64,000 nucleotides of DNA from Halocaridina rubra (lineage: Eukaryota > Arthropoda > Malacostraca > Decapoda > Atyidae), in the NCBI GenBank assembly GCA_037179515.1, contig JAXCGZ010000098.1, positions 66,001 through 130,000 of the forward strand, given 5' to 3'. Positions 1 through 14,712 of the stretch are shown piece by piece. Under the pieces are notes generated by a model that had not been told where the DNA came from, ran no database searches, and saw nothing but the letters and a program-made list of their open reading frames with translations. The position numbers and the translations under genes were made by a program. How positions within the stretch are numbered: position 1 is the first letter of the stretch; every line of letters starts with the position of its first letter.

Positions 1-159
1 AACATCCATAAGCTAGAGTTACATAATTGACTGAAAGTGATTCCTCGTGTAAGTATATCTGGAGGGTTGTCTTTGCTGGGAACATAACTAATTTTCCAAT
101 TTCTCTCTCTGATTTTGCTAATGCGATTGCCCACATACACATCTGTACTTTTGTTATTA

Positions 160-624
160 CTAACCCATGATATGGACACTAGACTGTCTGACCATAAGGT
201 GCAAGAAACACACCCATATTAAAGAGGAGGCAAATTTACTAGCAAAATTCAAGGCTGTGAGCTCCAGCTTAGAGATAGTAAGTTCCTTGACAGGAGCTAC
301 TCTAGAGTTTGATAATATCACACATGATGTCTGAGATTCCATACAAACTGAATAGGCAGTAAAACCATGAGCTCTCTTTGAAGCATCTGAAAATACATGC
401 AATGCACATTTACCTGGTATAATTGCAAAGTGTGGAAAATTCAAATTAGGAGCCTTAGAAATATTTTTGCATATTTCATAAAACTCAACACACAACTCCC
501 TTTCAAGAGGAGTGTCCCAAGAAAGTTTCAAACTCCATAGCTTTTGGATAAAAATCTTAGCTCTAATGATTAATGGATTAGTAAATCCTAAAGGATCAAA
601 CAAGGAAGAAACCAATGATACCAC
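160..624 (-). pseudogene. BEL/Pao RT-connection and RNase H fragment
   Basis: This is a 154-codon open stretch of the BEL/Pao polyprotein. It starts with the SLFDPLGF motif that follows the RT palm in Pao-type elements. Later come HVFSDASKRAHG, the start of the RNase H domain with its first catalytic Asp, and then SRVAPVKELTISKLELTA, where the ELTA glutamate is the expected second catalytic residue. The frame ends about where the third catalytic segment should be, and after that only noncoding-looking DNA continues to the window edge. The upstream RT piece overlaps it in another frame (588-624), which marks a frameshift. It is recognised by family motifs; the domain would degrade RNA in the RNA:DNA hybrid. 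Inactive by decay. Confidence 0.82.
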
Positions 625-935
625 CTTTCTTTTACTAAGACATTCATGCCTTGGTGAGCTCTTTGGTTCATTGAAAAAACATTACCCTGTTCAAGATACT
701 GTTCAATCTGACTACTAGGTTTAACAGAGAGGACGTCATTTACAATATTCCATTTTAAGCCAAGAACATTAACACTTTGCTCTGAGACATCTGCATCAAT
801 TGACGAGTTGAAACGAGAAACATTGCTAATCCATGTCTGAAGTGGCATATTTGCATCTAAAAGAATTTCGTTAATAATGGGGTATGCATTAAACATTTGT
901 TCTACAGAATTGTAGGTGCGGGAAAAGTTATCCAC
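588..935 (-). pseudogene. BEL/Pao RT palm/thumb fragment
   Basis: This 115-codon open piece begins at MDNFSRTYNS. In Pao-type RTs this corresponds to the segment immediately after the catalytic Y-x-D-D box (typically YVDD followed by a short run), and here the region reads VDN rather than VDD. It continues with VNVLGLKWNIVNDVLSV, matching the LGL.W...D...... stretch that is conserved after the palm in this clade. It then runs out of frame into the downstream RNase H piece. The part between it and the upstream RT piece (936-1042) is open in no single frame, so at least one more indel is present. Altered catalytic motif and frameshifts mean no activity is expected. Confidence 0.75.
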
Positions 936-1042
936 ATAAAAATTAGGTATAAGATATTAAGCCAAAGGATTGGTGTGAGTCTGTAAGTGATGAATAAGAG
1001 TACGTTGCAACAGGAATGGGCTACATGTTGCACCAAATAAAA

Positions 1043-1756
1043 CTACTTTAAAACGATAAGTACTGTATCTACTTCCTGTAGGGTAGAGTCTCTAAACCAA
1101 AGAAATTTGGTAAAATCACGATGATTTTCATTAATTCCAATTCTGAGAAAGGCTTTCGAAATGTCTGATATATAAGCAAAGGGGTTAGTTCGAAAACCTA
1201 TTAGGTGATCCATGAGTTTGCTGGTCAATGATGGACCAGTAAGCAAACAAGAATTCAATGATAACTCTTCTAATGACTGACGACTGGATGCATTAAATAC
1301 AATGCGTAGGGGAGTGGTAGAGGAATCTTTCCGAACTCCATGGTATGGAAGATAATGGCCATGTAACTGTTCATTTGCTGGTTCTATGAAATTGAGAGAA
1401 AGATAGTTAGAGAATATACAATTATATTGTTCAAACAGCTTTGGGTTGTGCTCCATGACACGTTTAAGAGACATGAGTTGTCCGAAAGCTTTCCGATAGC
1501 CTAAAGATGGAGGAGCAAGTCTGACTTAAAAGGTAAATCTACAGAGTATTGATGTGTCTACATCATACTGTATACTGGAATCAAACATCTCTAACGTCAA
1601 TTTCTCCTCAGGAGAATAAGTCTCAGGAACAATACCTATTGTATCCAGTTTCCATAGATTGGAAATCTGGTCAAACTCTGTTTCTATAACAGGTGTACAT
1701 ATACGTGCACATACTGTATGACACATATCCATAGACTGATCAGTGTGATCCACCAA
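1043..1756 (-). pseudogene. BEL/Pao RT N-terminal fragments
   Basis: Two open pieces in order on the minus strand. 1756-1526 carries LWKLDTIGIVPETYSPEEK, the conserved protease-to-RT linker of Pao elements (usually FWELE.IGI). 1474-1043 carries HYLPYHGVRKDSSTTPLRIVFNAS, then LNSCLLTGPSL, then FAYISDISKAFLRIGINENHRDFTKFLWFRD. These are RT fingers and palm, with SDISKAFL holding the first catalytic Asp of motif A. A break of about 50 nt separates the pieces (1475-1525). Family assignment is firm because several collinear motifs agree. The copy is old: pieces lie in different frames and the catalytic motif C is displaced. Confidence 0.85.
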
Positions 1757-2025
1757 CTGAGAAGCCCACTGAGGTAATGGTCCAAAAATTATTGACCCAG
1801 CACTACAGGAAGTACTAGTATGTTAGCACACTTGTGTTGAGAACTGACAAACTTACTATAATCATCTGCCCCAATTATTAACCCAATACCTGCTACAACA
1901 TCAGTCTTATAATCATCGGCAAGTTTAATGTTGTGAGATCGTAACATGTTGGCAACTCTAACAAGACCTGGGGTATGTATGCAAGTGTATACACTGTCGT
2001 GGGTGAGTGCTTGAAGTGTGATTAC
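1757..2025 (-). pseudogene. BEL/Pao protease C-terminal remnant
   Basis: Minus-strand translation in pieces gives a stretch with GIGLIIGADDYSKF, which resembles the L(I/L)GxDY segment that ends the DUF1758 aspartic-protease region of BEL/Pao elements. It lies directly left of the nested LINE, while the N-terminal part of the same domain lies directly right of it (4208-4996). The two halves therefore belonged to one domain split by the insertion. The reading frame also contains a stop near 1818-1823. Not long enough to be recognised alone; collinearity is what supports it. Confidence 0.65.
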
Positions 2026-4205
2026 CTAATTGTGATTACCTAATTGTGTTTACGGGAAAGAGCCCAAAGCTCGTATCTTCCCGTCTCCTGATCGGTTCCA
2101 TTTTTAGACTTAGTGATACTTATCATACCTGTCCTTAAAACTATGGATTGAGGTAGCATTAACTACCTCCTCGCTTAGCGAATTCCAATTATCAACTACT
2201 CTTACACTGAAAAAGTATTTCCTTACATCCTGCAAACAAGTTTTCTTCCGAAGCTTCAAACTATGACCTCTAGTTCTAGAGCCAGCCATATCGAAATATC
2301 GATCCCTATCCACTCTATCATAACCATGAAGGAATTTAAAGACTGTCACCATATCCCCCCTTACTCTTCTAGCTTCGAGTGATGGCAAGTCTAATTCCCT
2401 CAGCCTCTCATCATAACCGAGATTGCGTATTTCTGGCACCAGTTTCGTGGCATGTCTTTGAACTTTTTCAAGCTTAGCTATGTGCTTTTTCAAGTGCGGA
2501 TTCCAAAAGGGGGCTGCATATTCGAGTTTTGGCCTCACATAGGTTACATAAATATTTCTGAACATTTCCTTGTCCATGTGCCTGAAGGCTACCCTTACAT
2601 TTGATAAGAATGCATATGCTGCCCTTACTACGCCATTTATATGTATTTCTGGAGACAAATCTGCCAGTATGTTTACTCCTAGATCTCTCTCATTTTCTGT
2701 CTCTTGAAGTTGTACTCCAGCCACCGAGTAGTCAAGCTTGGGCCTTCTTGCACTTGTACCCATTCTCATTACCTTACATTTTGAGGTATTGAATTTCATT
2801 AGCCACTTTTCTGACCACTCATGCAGATTATTTAGATCCTCCTGAAGTTCTCTACCATTGTTCTCGTTTTTTACTTTCTTCACAATCTTTGCATCATCTG
2901 CAAACATATTCATGAATGAATTTACAGACTCTGGTAGGTCATTTACATATACAAGGAACAAAAGTGGCCCTAAAACTGAACCCTGTGGGACTCCACTACT
3001 AACTCTTCTCCATTCAGACACTGAGTGTCTTACTCTAACCCTCTGTTCCCTTCCTTCTAAGTAAGTTTTTATCCATTCCAAGACATTTCCACCTATTCTA
3101 GCCATTTATTGCAGCTTCTTAATAAGTCTCCCATGTGGAACAGTGTCAAACGCTTTCTGGAAGTCTAGGAATATGCAATCTGCCCAGCCCTCTCTTTCCT
3201 GTAAGATTTGGCTTACCTCATCATAAAATTCTAATAAGTTTGTTACTGTTGATCTTCCTTCTCTGAAGCCATGTTGCCTCACTGACAAAAAGTTGAAGGA
3301 TTCCAAGTGAAGAGAGATATGTTTCCTTAGTAGTTTCTCCATAAGTTTGCAAACTATGCTGGTCAAGGAAACTGGTCTATAGTTCAGAGCCGTATCCCTC
3401 CTTCCCTTTTTGAAGATAGGTATCACATTTGCTTGTTTCCAGCATCTTGGAATCTCCCCCGACTCCAATGACTCCTTAAATATGATACTTAGTGCCACTG
3501 ATATTGTGTTTGCGCATTTTTTAAGCACATGAGGGGATATGTCATCAGGACCTGTAGCTTTATGAACATCTAAATCCATCAGCGCTTTGCATACCTCTGT
3601 GGCTGTAAGGTTGATGTTCTCTAATACCGGCCCTTGAGCTTCTATCACTGCAATCTGAGGGGGTGGGGTATTTTCTACTGTAAATACTGACTGAAACTCC
3701 TTGTTCAATTCTTTGCAGATCTCTTCGTCCGTCTCAGTGATGCTTCCATCCGCTCTCTTTAGCCTTAAAACCTGTTCTTTTACCTTCAGTTTTCCTCTGA
3801 TAAAGCTGTGGAAAAGCTTGGGATTTTCTTTAGCCTTCCTGGTGATGTCCCTCTCATAATCTTTCTCTGCCTCTCTCCTTTTACTTAGGTAGTCATTTCT
3901 TGCTCTTTTGTAGGTTTGCCAGGCATTTATGTTTTTTCTCCTCCTATACCTTTTCCAGCATTTGTCTCTCCACTCCTTAGCTTTTTTACACCCATTATCG
4001 AACCATTTCTCTCTGGCATGAATTACACCTACTTTGGTGACAGGTATGCAGCAATCTACTATCTTCCCATATTTCTCACAAAAGATGTCATACATTTCTT
4101 GTACAGATTTGTTGTAAAATAAGGTTCTCCAGTCAATAACTGCAAAAAGCTCATTCATTTTGATGTAATCTCCTTTCTGATAGTTCCTCCTCATGTCCTC
4201 AGTGC
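2026..4205 (-). mobile_element. CR1-like LINE, family A, nested in the BEL/Pao protease
   Basis: This is a 5'-truncated non-LTR retrotransposon on the minus strand. It contains the linker and complete RT ORF (2110-4194) followed by a short 3' UTR that ends in a tandem motif of about 14 nt, CACAATTAGGTAAT, repeated twice at about 2026-2056. Short terminal repeats of this kind are typical of CR1-group LINEs. The host protease coding sequence is collinear on the two sides, and both junctions contain a short CACAC-like stretch, suggesting a small target duplication that I cannot delimit exactly. Another 3' end of the same family lies at 24150-24432 and a decayed upstream portion at 59090-59830. 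Confidence 0.88.
2110..4194 (-). pseudogene. CR1-like LINE ORF2, reverse transcriptase, one premature stop
   Basis: The frame spans about 690 codons, interrupted only by one TAA at 3106-3108 (363 codons before it, 331 after, same frame). Order seen: basic linker after a missing endonuclease domain; KATGPDDISPHVLK; WKQANVIPIFKKG; NYRPVSLTSIVCKLMEKLL; HGFREGRSTVTNL; FLDFQKAFDTVPH (RT motif A, catalytic Asp); then, after the stop, SSGVPQGSVLGPLLFLVYVNDLP; MFADDAKI (motif C with both Asp); and a C-terminal region with YVRPKLEYAAPFWNP and a final YDKYH. The endonuclease domain is lost by 5' truncation. All RT motifs are intact, so this copy is young. The stop directly precedes an ATG, which could mislead a gene caller into two genes. 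Confidence 0.92.
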
Positions 4206-4207
4206 CT

Positions 4208-4996
4208 CTACTCTCGTGTCACACGGGTACGACCCAAACGAACTTGAACTTTTACTACATCGCAATACAAATGTTTAACTTCGCTATCAAAAGGAGTAAC
4301 AGATAAAGCAACATGATCTATAAGTGGTAATTTAAGTTCATCAGCAAGATCTCTCTGAATGAAAGTGCGCTGTGAACCTATGTCAAGAGAACCACGTGTG
4401 ATTCTTTGCAAACCACCACCAGACAGTTGTATGGTTGCTGTAGGTAGTGCACTAGCTAACAATGGATGAGAAGAATTGGTGTTGAGAGTATGTACAGTTG
4501 TATCAGTTAAACAAGCTTGAGCATTTGAGTTAGGTTCGGAAACAAATACAGTACCTACATTTTGAGATGCTCGAGTCGAGGTAGGTATTTGTGTATTTCT
4601 TTCAAACATGGAAGACCCTGATTTGCTCCCTACCATAGCATTGGAACTCAAATTACTATTTGCATTAAAACTAGGTGAAATTGAAGTTACAGGGCGTGTA
4701 GGATTCTGTGGTTTTTGACCAAGTTTAATGCACATAAAAGTATGATGAGTATTTGAGCTACAGTTACGACATTCAAATTTTCTACTACAATCACTGGCTC
4801 TGTGTCCAGATTTTAAACACACAAAACAAAGGTTAAGCACTCTTACTCTATTTCGTCTATTGTCAAAAGTTGGATAATCTGTACAGTGTTTAGAACTGTG
4901 ATTTTTGCCACAAAAAACATAAGAAACATTTTGGTTTGATGTACCAGACTGTGTATTTATAACAACAGACTTAATTGATTGTTCAGGATTGCACAA
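4208..4996 (-). pseudogene. BEL/Pao Gag zinc knuckles and N-terminal protease
   Basis: This 262-codon open frame has cysteine/histidine knuckles near residues 28-90: FCGKNHSSKHC, then CFVCLKSGHRASDC, then CRNCSSNTHHTFMC. This is the usual run of nucleic-acid-binding knuckles in BEL/Pao Gag. About 100 low-complexity Ser/Thr/Asn residues follow, then a retropepsin-like start, RGSLDIGSQRTFIQRDLADEL. In intact relatives the active site reads D-S/T-G; here it is D-I-G, so the protease active site is altered. The frame then ends at the junction with the nested LINE. The middle position suggests Gag and Pol were one polyprotein. Confidence 0.85.
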
Positions 4997-5086
4997 CTTA
5001 GTATGTTGACTCCTTTTTGCCTTTTGTAATGACTTATTTTTCTTATTAGACTGTGGATCAGATTCAACTACAACCTTGGAAACAAC

Positions 5087-6045
5087 CTAAGCTTTGCGGC
5101 TACCACTTTGAGGTTGCATTCTACACAATTCCATAAGCTCTATTATCTCTGAAAGTCCATCTGACAACTGCTCATATGTAAATTTTGTGCACTTACAGCG
5201 GTTTGCCAATGCACGGTAAGTTTCTCCTGGCAATTTACTAACTAGAGTTTCTAAAAAGAATTTATTATCAGTATACTGAGGTTCCATTTTCCAAATGTAG
5301 AACTAATTTTTCATATGCTAATTTAAACTCTAGAAGGTCGTCATGTAGATGACGTGGTACTGGCAAATTCTGTATTTCTCTTGCAAGCTGCGCAACCAGT
5401 CTGTCTGATCTACCAAACTGTATTTTTCATCAGTTGTACTGCAGCTTTATAATTAGCATGTGTTACAGGAATACCTTCAATAGTTTTAAAGGCTCTACCC
5501 AATAAATGTGAGCGTAAAGTAGTAAACTTGACTACATCATCCAAATCAATACGAGTATCAACCAAAGAGCTAAATATGTTCCAAAATGCTGACCACTTTG
5601 AGACATCACCATCAAATTTTGGGATTTCTATGGGAGAAAACTTAGGCGTTGGAAGCAAGTTCACTGGAATAGTACGAGGGGGTATAGGTACAGTGCTCAA
5701 ACTGGACTTGTCATCTTTAAGTTGTGAAACTTGGTTTAAGAGTTTAAATGCTTCACGTTTAAGATGACGAAAATCTCGACTAGCTGACAAATATAATGAT
5801 GTGTCATCTATAATGTATACTTCATATTTACACCAAGTATCTAAATAGAGGTCATATTGCGTTTTAAGCTCAAAGTATGCTAATTACAAAGAAGAAATTG
5901 ACACATTAGGGTCACTAACAATACTTGTGACAGAAGTGACAGCATCATTTAGCATTTCAGTTTGACAAGTAAATATGTTGTTACTTCTGACTCGCAAGTC
6001 AGGGGTACTATCAATTACCAAGAGATCAGTATCTGTTTGTGACAT
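5087..6045 (-). pseudogene. BEL/Pao Gag (DUF1759-type capsid) remnant
   Basis: A likely start ATG lies at 6045, beginning MSQTDTDLLVIDSTPDLRV. The same frame hits a TAA at 5884-5886 (codon 54), then reopens and reaches about 5410. The stretch near 5600 reads LPTPKFSPIEIPKFDGDVSKWSAFWNIFSSLVDTR when pieced from 20-residue segments; the PKFDGD...W..FW core is diagnostic for the DUF1759 capsid domain of BEL/Pao elements. A further open piece at 5287-5087 contains ETLVSKLPGETYRALANR, the later part of the same domain. Function in intact relatives: capsid assembly. Here it is broken by a stop and at least one frameshift. Confidence 0.83.
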
Positions 6046-6480
6046 TTTGAGTAGCTTAGGTACACAAATTCAAATTTATCAATCGAATAAATGCAACAAA
6101 AATAACACAAAACTACAATAAGCACAAAAATACACAATGTATAAGAATTGTATACTTAAACCAACAGCATTCCATGTGGTAATGCTAACTTTCAAAGTGC
6201 CTAACGATAAGAGGCAAGCAGATTATAGTTGTGTTGATGTAATACCGTCTGATGGCCAAAAAAAATATACCAACATAGGCAGTAGCAGTGTAAGACAAAG
6301 ACCAAGATCATGAAATAACAAATAGGAAAATTTACTTTAATACTGAAATAAATCAGTGAACCAGAACATCCGGTTCGAAGGACCAAAAAAAAAAAAAAAA
6401 AAAATTGTAAGTATAGTGTGGTGAACATTCTAGTCCTCTACTGGCTCAAACTAAAGAACTAGGCAACATGTATCCGAGAC
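6046..6480 (-). other. Probable BEL/Pao leader and 5' LTR remnant
   Basis: Noncoding DNA directly upstream (minus strand) of the gag start, where leader, PBS and LTR should lie. It includes a run of about 20 A at 6385-6404. No paired LTR is in the window, so no boundary can be proved. Confidence 0.3.
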
Positions 6481-6880
6481 TCCGCTCCCTCTCTCAGAAT
6501 CAATGCACCTTGCATACTATTTTTTAGGGAGTCAAACATCTCAAAAATATTTTGAGGGCATCAGGTTTTATATCTTCTAGGAATAGCCTAGGAATCTTTA
6601 GTATTTGATGGACTGTATTTAATTTTTAAGGATCTAGTGAGCATGCCAAAAAACGTTAGGCTAGCCTGTGATAATCATAAATATTGAAAATTACGCAATA
6701 TGGTAGGCCTAGCCTAGAAAAATCCAAATATATTAAATGAATGGTCTATGCTAATATAAACAAGCAAATGTACATCTCTGAAACCATTTTATTTATTTTC
6801 ATTGGGATGGAGAAAGCACAAACAAAACCAAGGGTTCTCTGTGACGTCATACCTGTTGGCCTGAACTTTTCAGGACAATT
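6481..6880. other. Unassigned AT-rich sequence
   Basis: No coding pattern, RNA gene or recognisable element seen. Short AGGCCTAGCCTAG-like motifs occur near 6700. Confidence 0.5.
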
Positions 6881-7055
<175 letters not shown>

Positions 7056-8270
7056 TTTATTATGACTTATGTTTTATTGCATTTTATGTGTATGTTATGT
7101 CTTATTGTGTATAATTGGTTTTATTGTTATTTTTACATGTATTTGTGTATTCACTGAATATATTTGATTATTTGGATTCTTGGATACATAGTATTTGGTG
7201 TAACGACTATCGTAATCTTCAGAAAAGCAACAGATTTTTACCTTCTTTGATGGGGATCTTACCTCAACTCCGTCACCGTAGGGTAAAATATTTGGAGTTA
7301 TTTAAATTTTAAGGCCACTTTTTATGCCATTTTAATAGGTCTTAATTAACATTAAACTTAGGTATTGATTATTGAAAATCAGATGCAGAAAGTTTTCAAC
7401 CACAAAATAATGTATTATGTTACTGGGGCCTCAGAATCATTCTATATGTAATGTAGATAAATTCTCATTAAGCTGTAAAAATGTTAAGTTTGCTTTTTTG
7501 AGCATTGTAGTAGTCCCAAAACTTCAACATCCATCGATAAGGCCATGATAGGTATGTGATATATATATTTTTTTTATTTATGCCAAGCGTCGTTTTCATC
7601 CAAAGTGCGCTATAGGTATTCAATTTTTACTCCTTCGTTGTTATATTTAATTAAAAGGTTATGCAGTATTCATGAAAAAATTGCACCCAAAAAGACATCA
7701 CTAGATGTATTAGAACCCTCCCCAAATGAGATAGACGCAAGTTTAGGATATTGTTCTCCCTAAGTTAAGTGTTTCACAAGTCTATGTCAAGCCTAACCTT
7801 ATCCAGAGTGAAAATTACCCCTTCATTATTAACAGAAACTATCAAAAGGTTTTTTGTCCATCTTAAGCTAATCTAAAAAAGAAAATTTCTGCAGTTGCTA
7901 CTGATATAAAAGGACGTGTTTGTCGAACCTAGCCAAAACAAATCATGGACATAGCCTCATTGCTCTCTGCAGAAAATTGCAAAAACTCCTTTGCGTAGAC
8001 AGATATATTATGTAAGTCATCCAACCTTTGAATTTATTGACACGTGTTAATAAATACTAACGTTTGATGATCATTACGATTGGATTAAAATATAGTTTAG
8101 TTTAGCTTAGATTAGTATCCCTTTCGAACACGCGCCACCGTTGAGATTTACCAAGAATAAAGAAAAAGCATACCTACAAGCATCCTAGATCCTCGGCTGA
8201 TAGAACTGCAGGCCATCATGGAGGCTCCAACTCGCGATCATATTGAGTAGACGTTTAAATTATTTTCATT
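7056..8270. other. Unassigned AT-rich sequence
   Basis: About 1.2 kb of AT-rich DNA with no credible coding frame or known element motif. Nothing else recognised. Confidence 0.5.
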
Positions 8271-8330
8271 GCTCACGTGGACAAGAAAACCATCCACACT
8301 TAGTCAGTTTTTTCTTTAATTTTTAAAAAT

Positions 8331-8620
8331 TGCAATCTTAGCTTTTGGCATATAGTAGAACTATCCTCTCAGATTCATAGCATAGTGATTGTTTCAGACC
8401 ATCCACAATTACAGTCTGTCTTTGTTTTATATACAATAGTTACAGTCTTAGCTCTTGGCTTGCAGTAGAACCTTTCTCTTAGATTCAAAGCAAATAGACC
8501 TCTTAAAACCATCCCCATGTACAGTTTGCTTAATTATTTAAAGAGTTACAGTCTTGGCTATTGGTGCTCGTAGAACTATCCTCTTAGACTCAAAGCAAAG
8601 ACTGTTTGATATCTTTATTT
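8331..8620. repeat. Diverged tandem repeat, about 107-bp unit, 3 copies
   Basis: Three related segments begin near 8331, 8439 and 8545. Each contains TTAGCTxTTGG..., GTAGAAC.(A/T)T.CTCT.AGA and TCAAAGCA-like blocks in the same order, with indels between them. Confidence 0.7.
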
Positions 8621-8658
8621 TGATACTCAAAAGATTCTGGTATAAACCGATAGCCAAA

Positions 8659-8888
8659 GGCCCGATTTCTTAAAAAGTGTAAATGTAGCATACCATATTG
8701 TTAGTTAGCTAGACACACAAATGGATTTCATAAACGCATCTGACGCGGTTCTGAGTATGGCTAGGATCCCGTACGGGATACTAGCCATACACCGAACCGC
8801 GTCAGATGCGTTTATGAAATCCATTTGTGTGTGTCCAGCTAACTAACAATATGGTATCCTAGGTTTACACTGTTTAAGAAATCGGGCC
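8659..8888. mobile_element. 230-bp palindromic fold-back element (MITE-like)
   Basis: A near-perfect inverted repeat across its whole length. The outer ends are GGCCCGATTTCTTAAA on the left and its reverse complement (with one mismatch zone) on the right. The centre is the perfect palindrome CCCGTACGGG at 8768-8777. Arms of about 110 bp differ by only a few bases and small indels. No ORF. The flanks (CCAAA on the left, CCAAG on the right) do not give a clear target duplication, so the superfamily is undetermined. A nonautonomous DNA transposon is the likeliest reading. Confidence 0.75.
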
Positions 8889-9806
8889 CAAGTCGTACAT
8901 TCTTTTATTAAAAGAAATACAAATGTAGATGATTTTCTTGTCTAGCTTTTTGTTGAATATTTTTTTTTTATTTCAGTGGTCAGTAATGTGATTTTGTCAT
9001 GACAGATTAACTCCTTTTTATTATATATTGCTGAGCATCTTTAAGAAATAGTGAGCATTTATAGTTCTCAAGTTAAAGACAAACCGAATTTATTTAACAT
9101 AGCCACTGCGTGGAATAAAATGATTTATCAATCGCATTGCTTTGATTAGTCATGAAAATAATAACTGCATGATGTATGATAAAAAGAACATTTTAATTAC
9201 TGGTATTTTTTTTTACAGATACATGTGCTACAAACATTACTGGGCATCAAATTCTGGCATATATAATATTAACGATGGTATCAACTACCTAACAACAGTA
9301 TTATAAATCAATAACTAGCTCCTGTTGGGTCAAAACACAAGCACCACAATTTATTACTGCAGGTTAGTTAAATTTAAGTCGTCATGAAAGATGTATGTGC
9401 ATTATTATATTAGTGATTTGAGGTGATCTGTAAGTCCGTCATAGATAAAATACCAAAATATATGTGCTTCACAAGCCATTGTTTTGTGACATATTTTTTT
9501 GTTTGAAATTGCTTTTTCCTTTGACAGTATAAGAATATTCATTCTCTTTTTAGATATATTTCTCTATAATTTATCTAATATACTGCAACTGTAGTGTACG
9601 GTATAGATGAACATTATCTTAGGCTTGTGTTTTTTTCATTTAAAAAAAAATTGCCGAGTACATTAAATTTAAAATGTAATTTTCAGAGAGTACAGTACTC
9701 ATTTGGAATGGCGTAAGTAATATCCATCCATTCGCCAATATTGAGAATGTTTAATTCCATTTACTCTCCAGCGATATTAGGTTTTATTTACACTCTTACC
9801 CAATAA
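8889..9806. other. Unassigned AT-rich sequence
   Basis: No feature recognised; several homopolymer A/T runs of 8-10 nt only. Confidence 0.5.
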
Positions 9807-9966
9807 GGAGACCGCATGAGCACAGCAGTGGTTAGAGCATTCAACTTGAAAAGTAATAGACCAGTGATCGATCCCGCAATGGGGTGTTGGGAAGGGTATC
9901 CATCCGTAATTCCTCAGCTCCAACTTGTTTCCACCCATAATGTGGATTGATTAATAGTGACGCTTA
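9807..9966 (+). mobile_element. tRNA-derived SINE, family S2
   Basis: The 5' part resembles a tRNA: an A-box-like CAGTGGTTAGAGCATT and a B-box-like GTGATCGATCCC about 35 nt apart. A body follows with GGGAAGGGTATCCATCCGTAA, CTCAGCTCCAACTTGTTTCC and ATTGATTAATAGTGAC in pieces. The same body order recurs at 20483-20637, 52202-52341 and 52403-52535 (inverted), which establishes it as a dispersed family. Confidence 0.75.
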
Positions 9967-9986
9967 AAACAGCGAACATAATGTTA

Positions 9987-10240
9987 CTGGGAATAGTTAA
10001 TTTCAACCTACAATAGTTTTATGCCACAGTAAATGTTATAATTAACAAACTAGTTCAGTGGTTTGCACATACAAGTTGAATATGCTTTGAGTATCGTACA
10101 ACCATGGAAATAGTGTGTGGTCAATGGAAATAAACTGCAATAGCTTTTGTATGTACAGCACAAAAATATGTTAGAAAATACCTTTTGCAAAAGCAGCATA
10201 GTTATTAGAACATCTTGCACACATACATACATATATACAT

Positions 10241-10277
<37 letters not shown>

Positions 10278-10300
10278 CTCATCTCACTCTATATCACTCA

Positions 10301-10396
<96 letters not shown>

Positions 10397-10531
10397 GTGT
10401 GTGTGTGTGTTACCATGGTAATACGATACTCAAAGTTAATTTATCTTGTATGTGCAAGTCACCGGACAAGTTGTAATTATAAAATCTGTTGTGGCATAAA
10501 CCACTTGTAGGTTGAACTTAATAATTCCCAG
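9987..10531. repeat. Inverted repeat with about 120-bp arms around microsatellites
   Basis: The left arm 9987-10107 (CTGGGAATA... to ...CCATGG) and right arm 10413-10531 (CCATGG... to ...TTCCCAG) are reverse complements with moderate divergence. Shared blocks include TTTATGCCACA, TTGCACATACAAG, TTTGAGTATCGTA and CCATGG. The 305-bp loop holds (CT)n and (TA)n. It could be an old fold-back element or two opposed repeat copies. Confidence 0.75.
10241..10412. repeat. (CT)n and (TA)n compound microsatellite
   Basis: (CT)n with small interruptions at about 10241-10296, then (TA)n to about 10390 and a short (GT)n near 10396-10410. Confidence 0.97.
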
Positions 10532-10809
10532 CCATATATGAAATTTTTTGTTTAAATAAAGAAAATAATATGTTTTAATTTTGGCAGAGTCAAAGCAAAC
10601 TACATTCACTCTTTTTGAGAGGAAAATGCAGAGGAGGGGATTCCCAGTTACCTCACTTTGCCCCATTTAGTCGACTTTTACAACATGCAAATAAAGCTGA
10701 ATCTTTACCAGTGAGTAGAATTCCATTGACTCCCGCTAAAATATATTGCGTAGCCGTATATTTATCTAAATGGAATGAGACGTATTACCATATTGTGTGA
10801 TTAATTGAT

Positions 10810-10997
10810 TCGGTTTTACGTCACGAACTCCCTTTTCTACTAAGGGCTAGGATGGTTGTCTTCTTAGGAAGGACTTGTTTTGGCAGATGTAATCGTTGCC
10901 TTGAGTGTATGCCCTTACTAACCTCAGTCCGTGACGGGGCGCGAACCCTCGACCTGCCGCCTCAGAGTCGCAGACGCTACCATTTTGCCACGGACCA
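10810..10997 (-). mobile_element. tRNA-derived SINE, family S1
   Basis: On the minus strand the head contains a degraded A box (expected GTGGCTCAATCGGTAGCG, as in the 32694-32892 copy) and a B-box-like GGTTCGCGCCCC. The fixed body follows: GTGACGG..TGAGGTTAG, GGGCATACACTCAAGG-like, ATTACATCTGCCAAAACAAG, TCCT.AG.AG, and a 3' end TTCGTGACGTAAAACCG. Copies at 25238, 32694, 33995 and 56925 share this order. Confidence 0.82.
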
Positions 10998-11075
10998 TAC
11001 TTTGTAAAGAAAATAATTGTGATTTAAATCATGATTTTTTACTGATTTAAATTGATTTAAATCCTAACAACCCTG

Positions 11076-14712
<3,637 letters not shown>

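Larger units (their letters stand above)
1..6480 (-). mobile_element. BEL/Pao LTR retrotransposon, decayed and split by a nested LINE
   Basis: Read on the minus strand, conserved BEL/Pao segments occur in the expected order: gag of the DUF1759 type (about 6045-5087), CCHC zinc knuckles and a retropepsin-like domain (4996-4208, resuming 2025-1760), reverse transcriptase (1756-588) and the RT connection/RNase H region (624-160). The element runs off the left edge, so integrase and the 3' LTR are not in view. It is not functional: there is an in-frame TAA in gag at 5884-5886, frame breaks between most segments, and a 2.2-kb LINE inside the protease. A 5' LTR would lie just right of 6045, but no second LTR is available for comparison, so its boundary is a guess. 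Confidence 0.88.
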
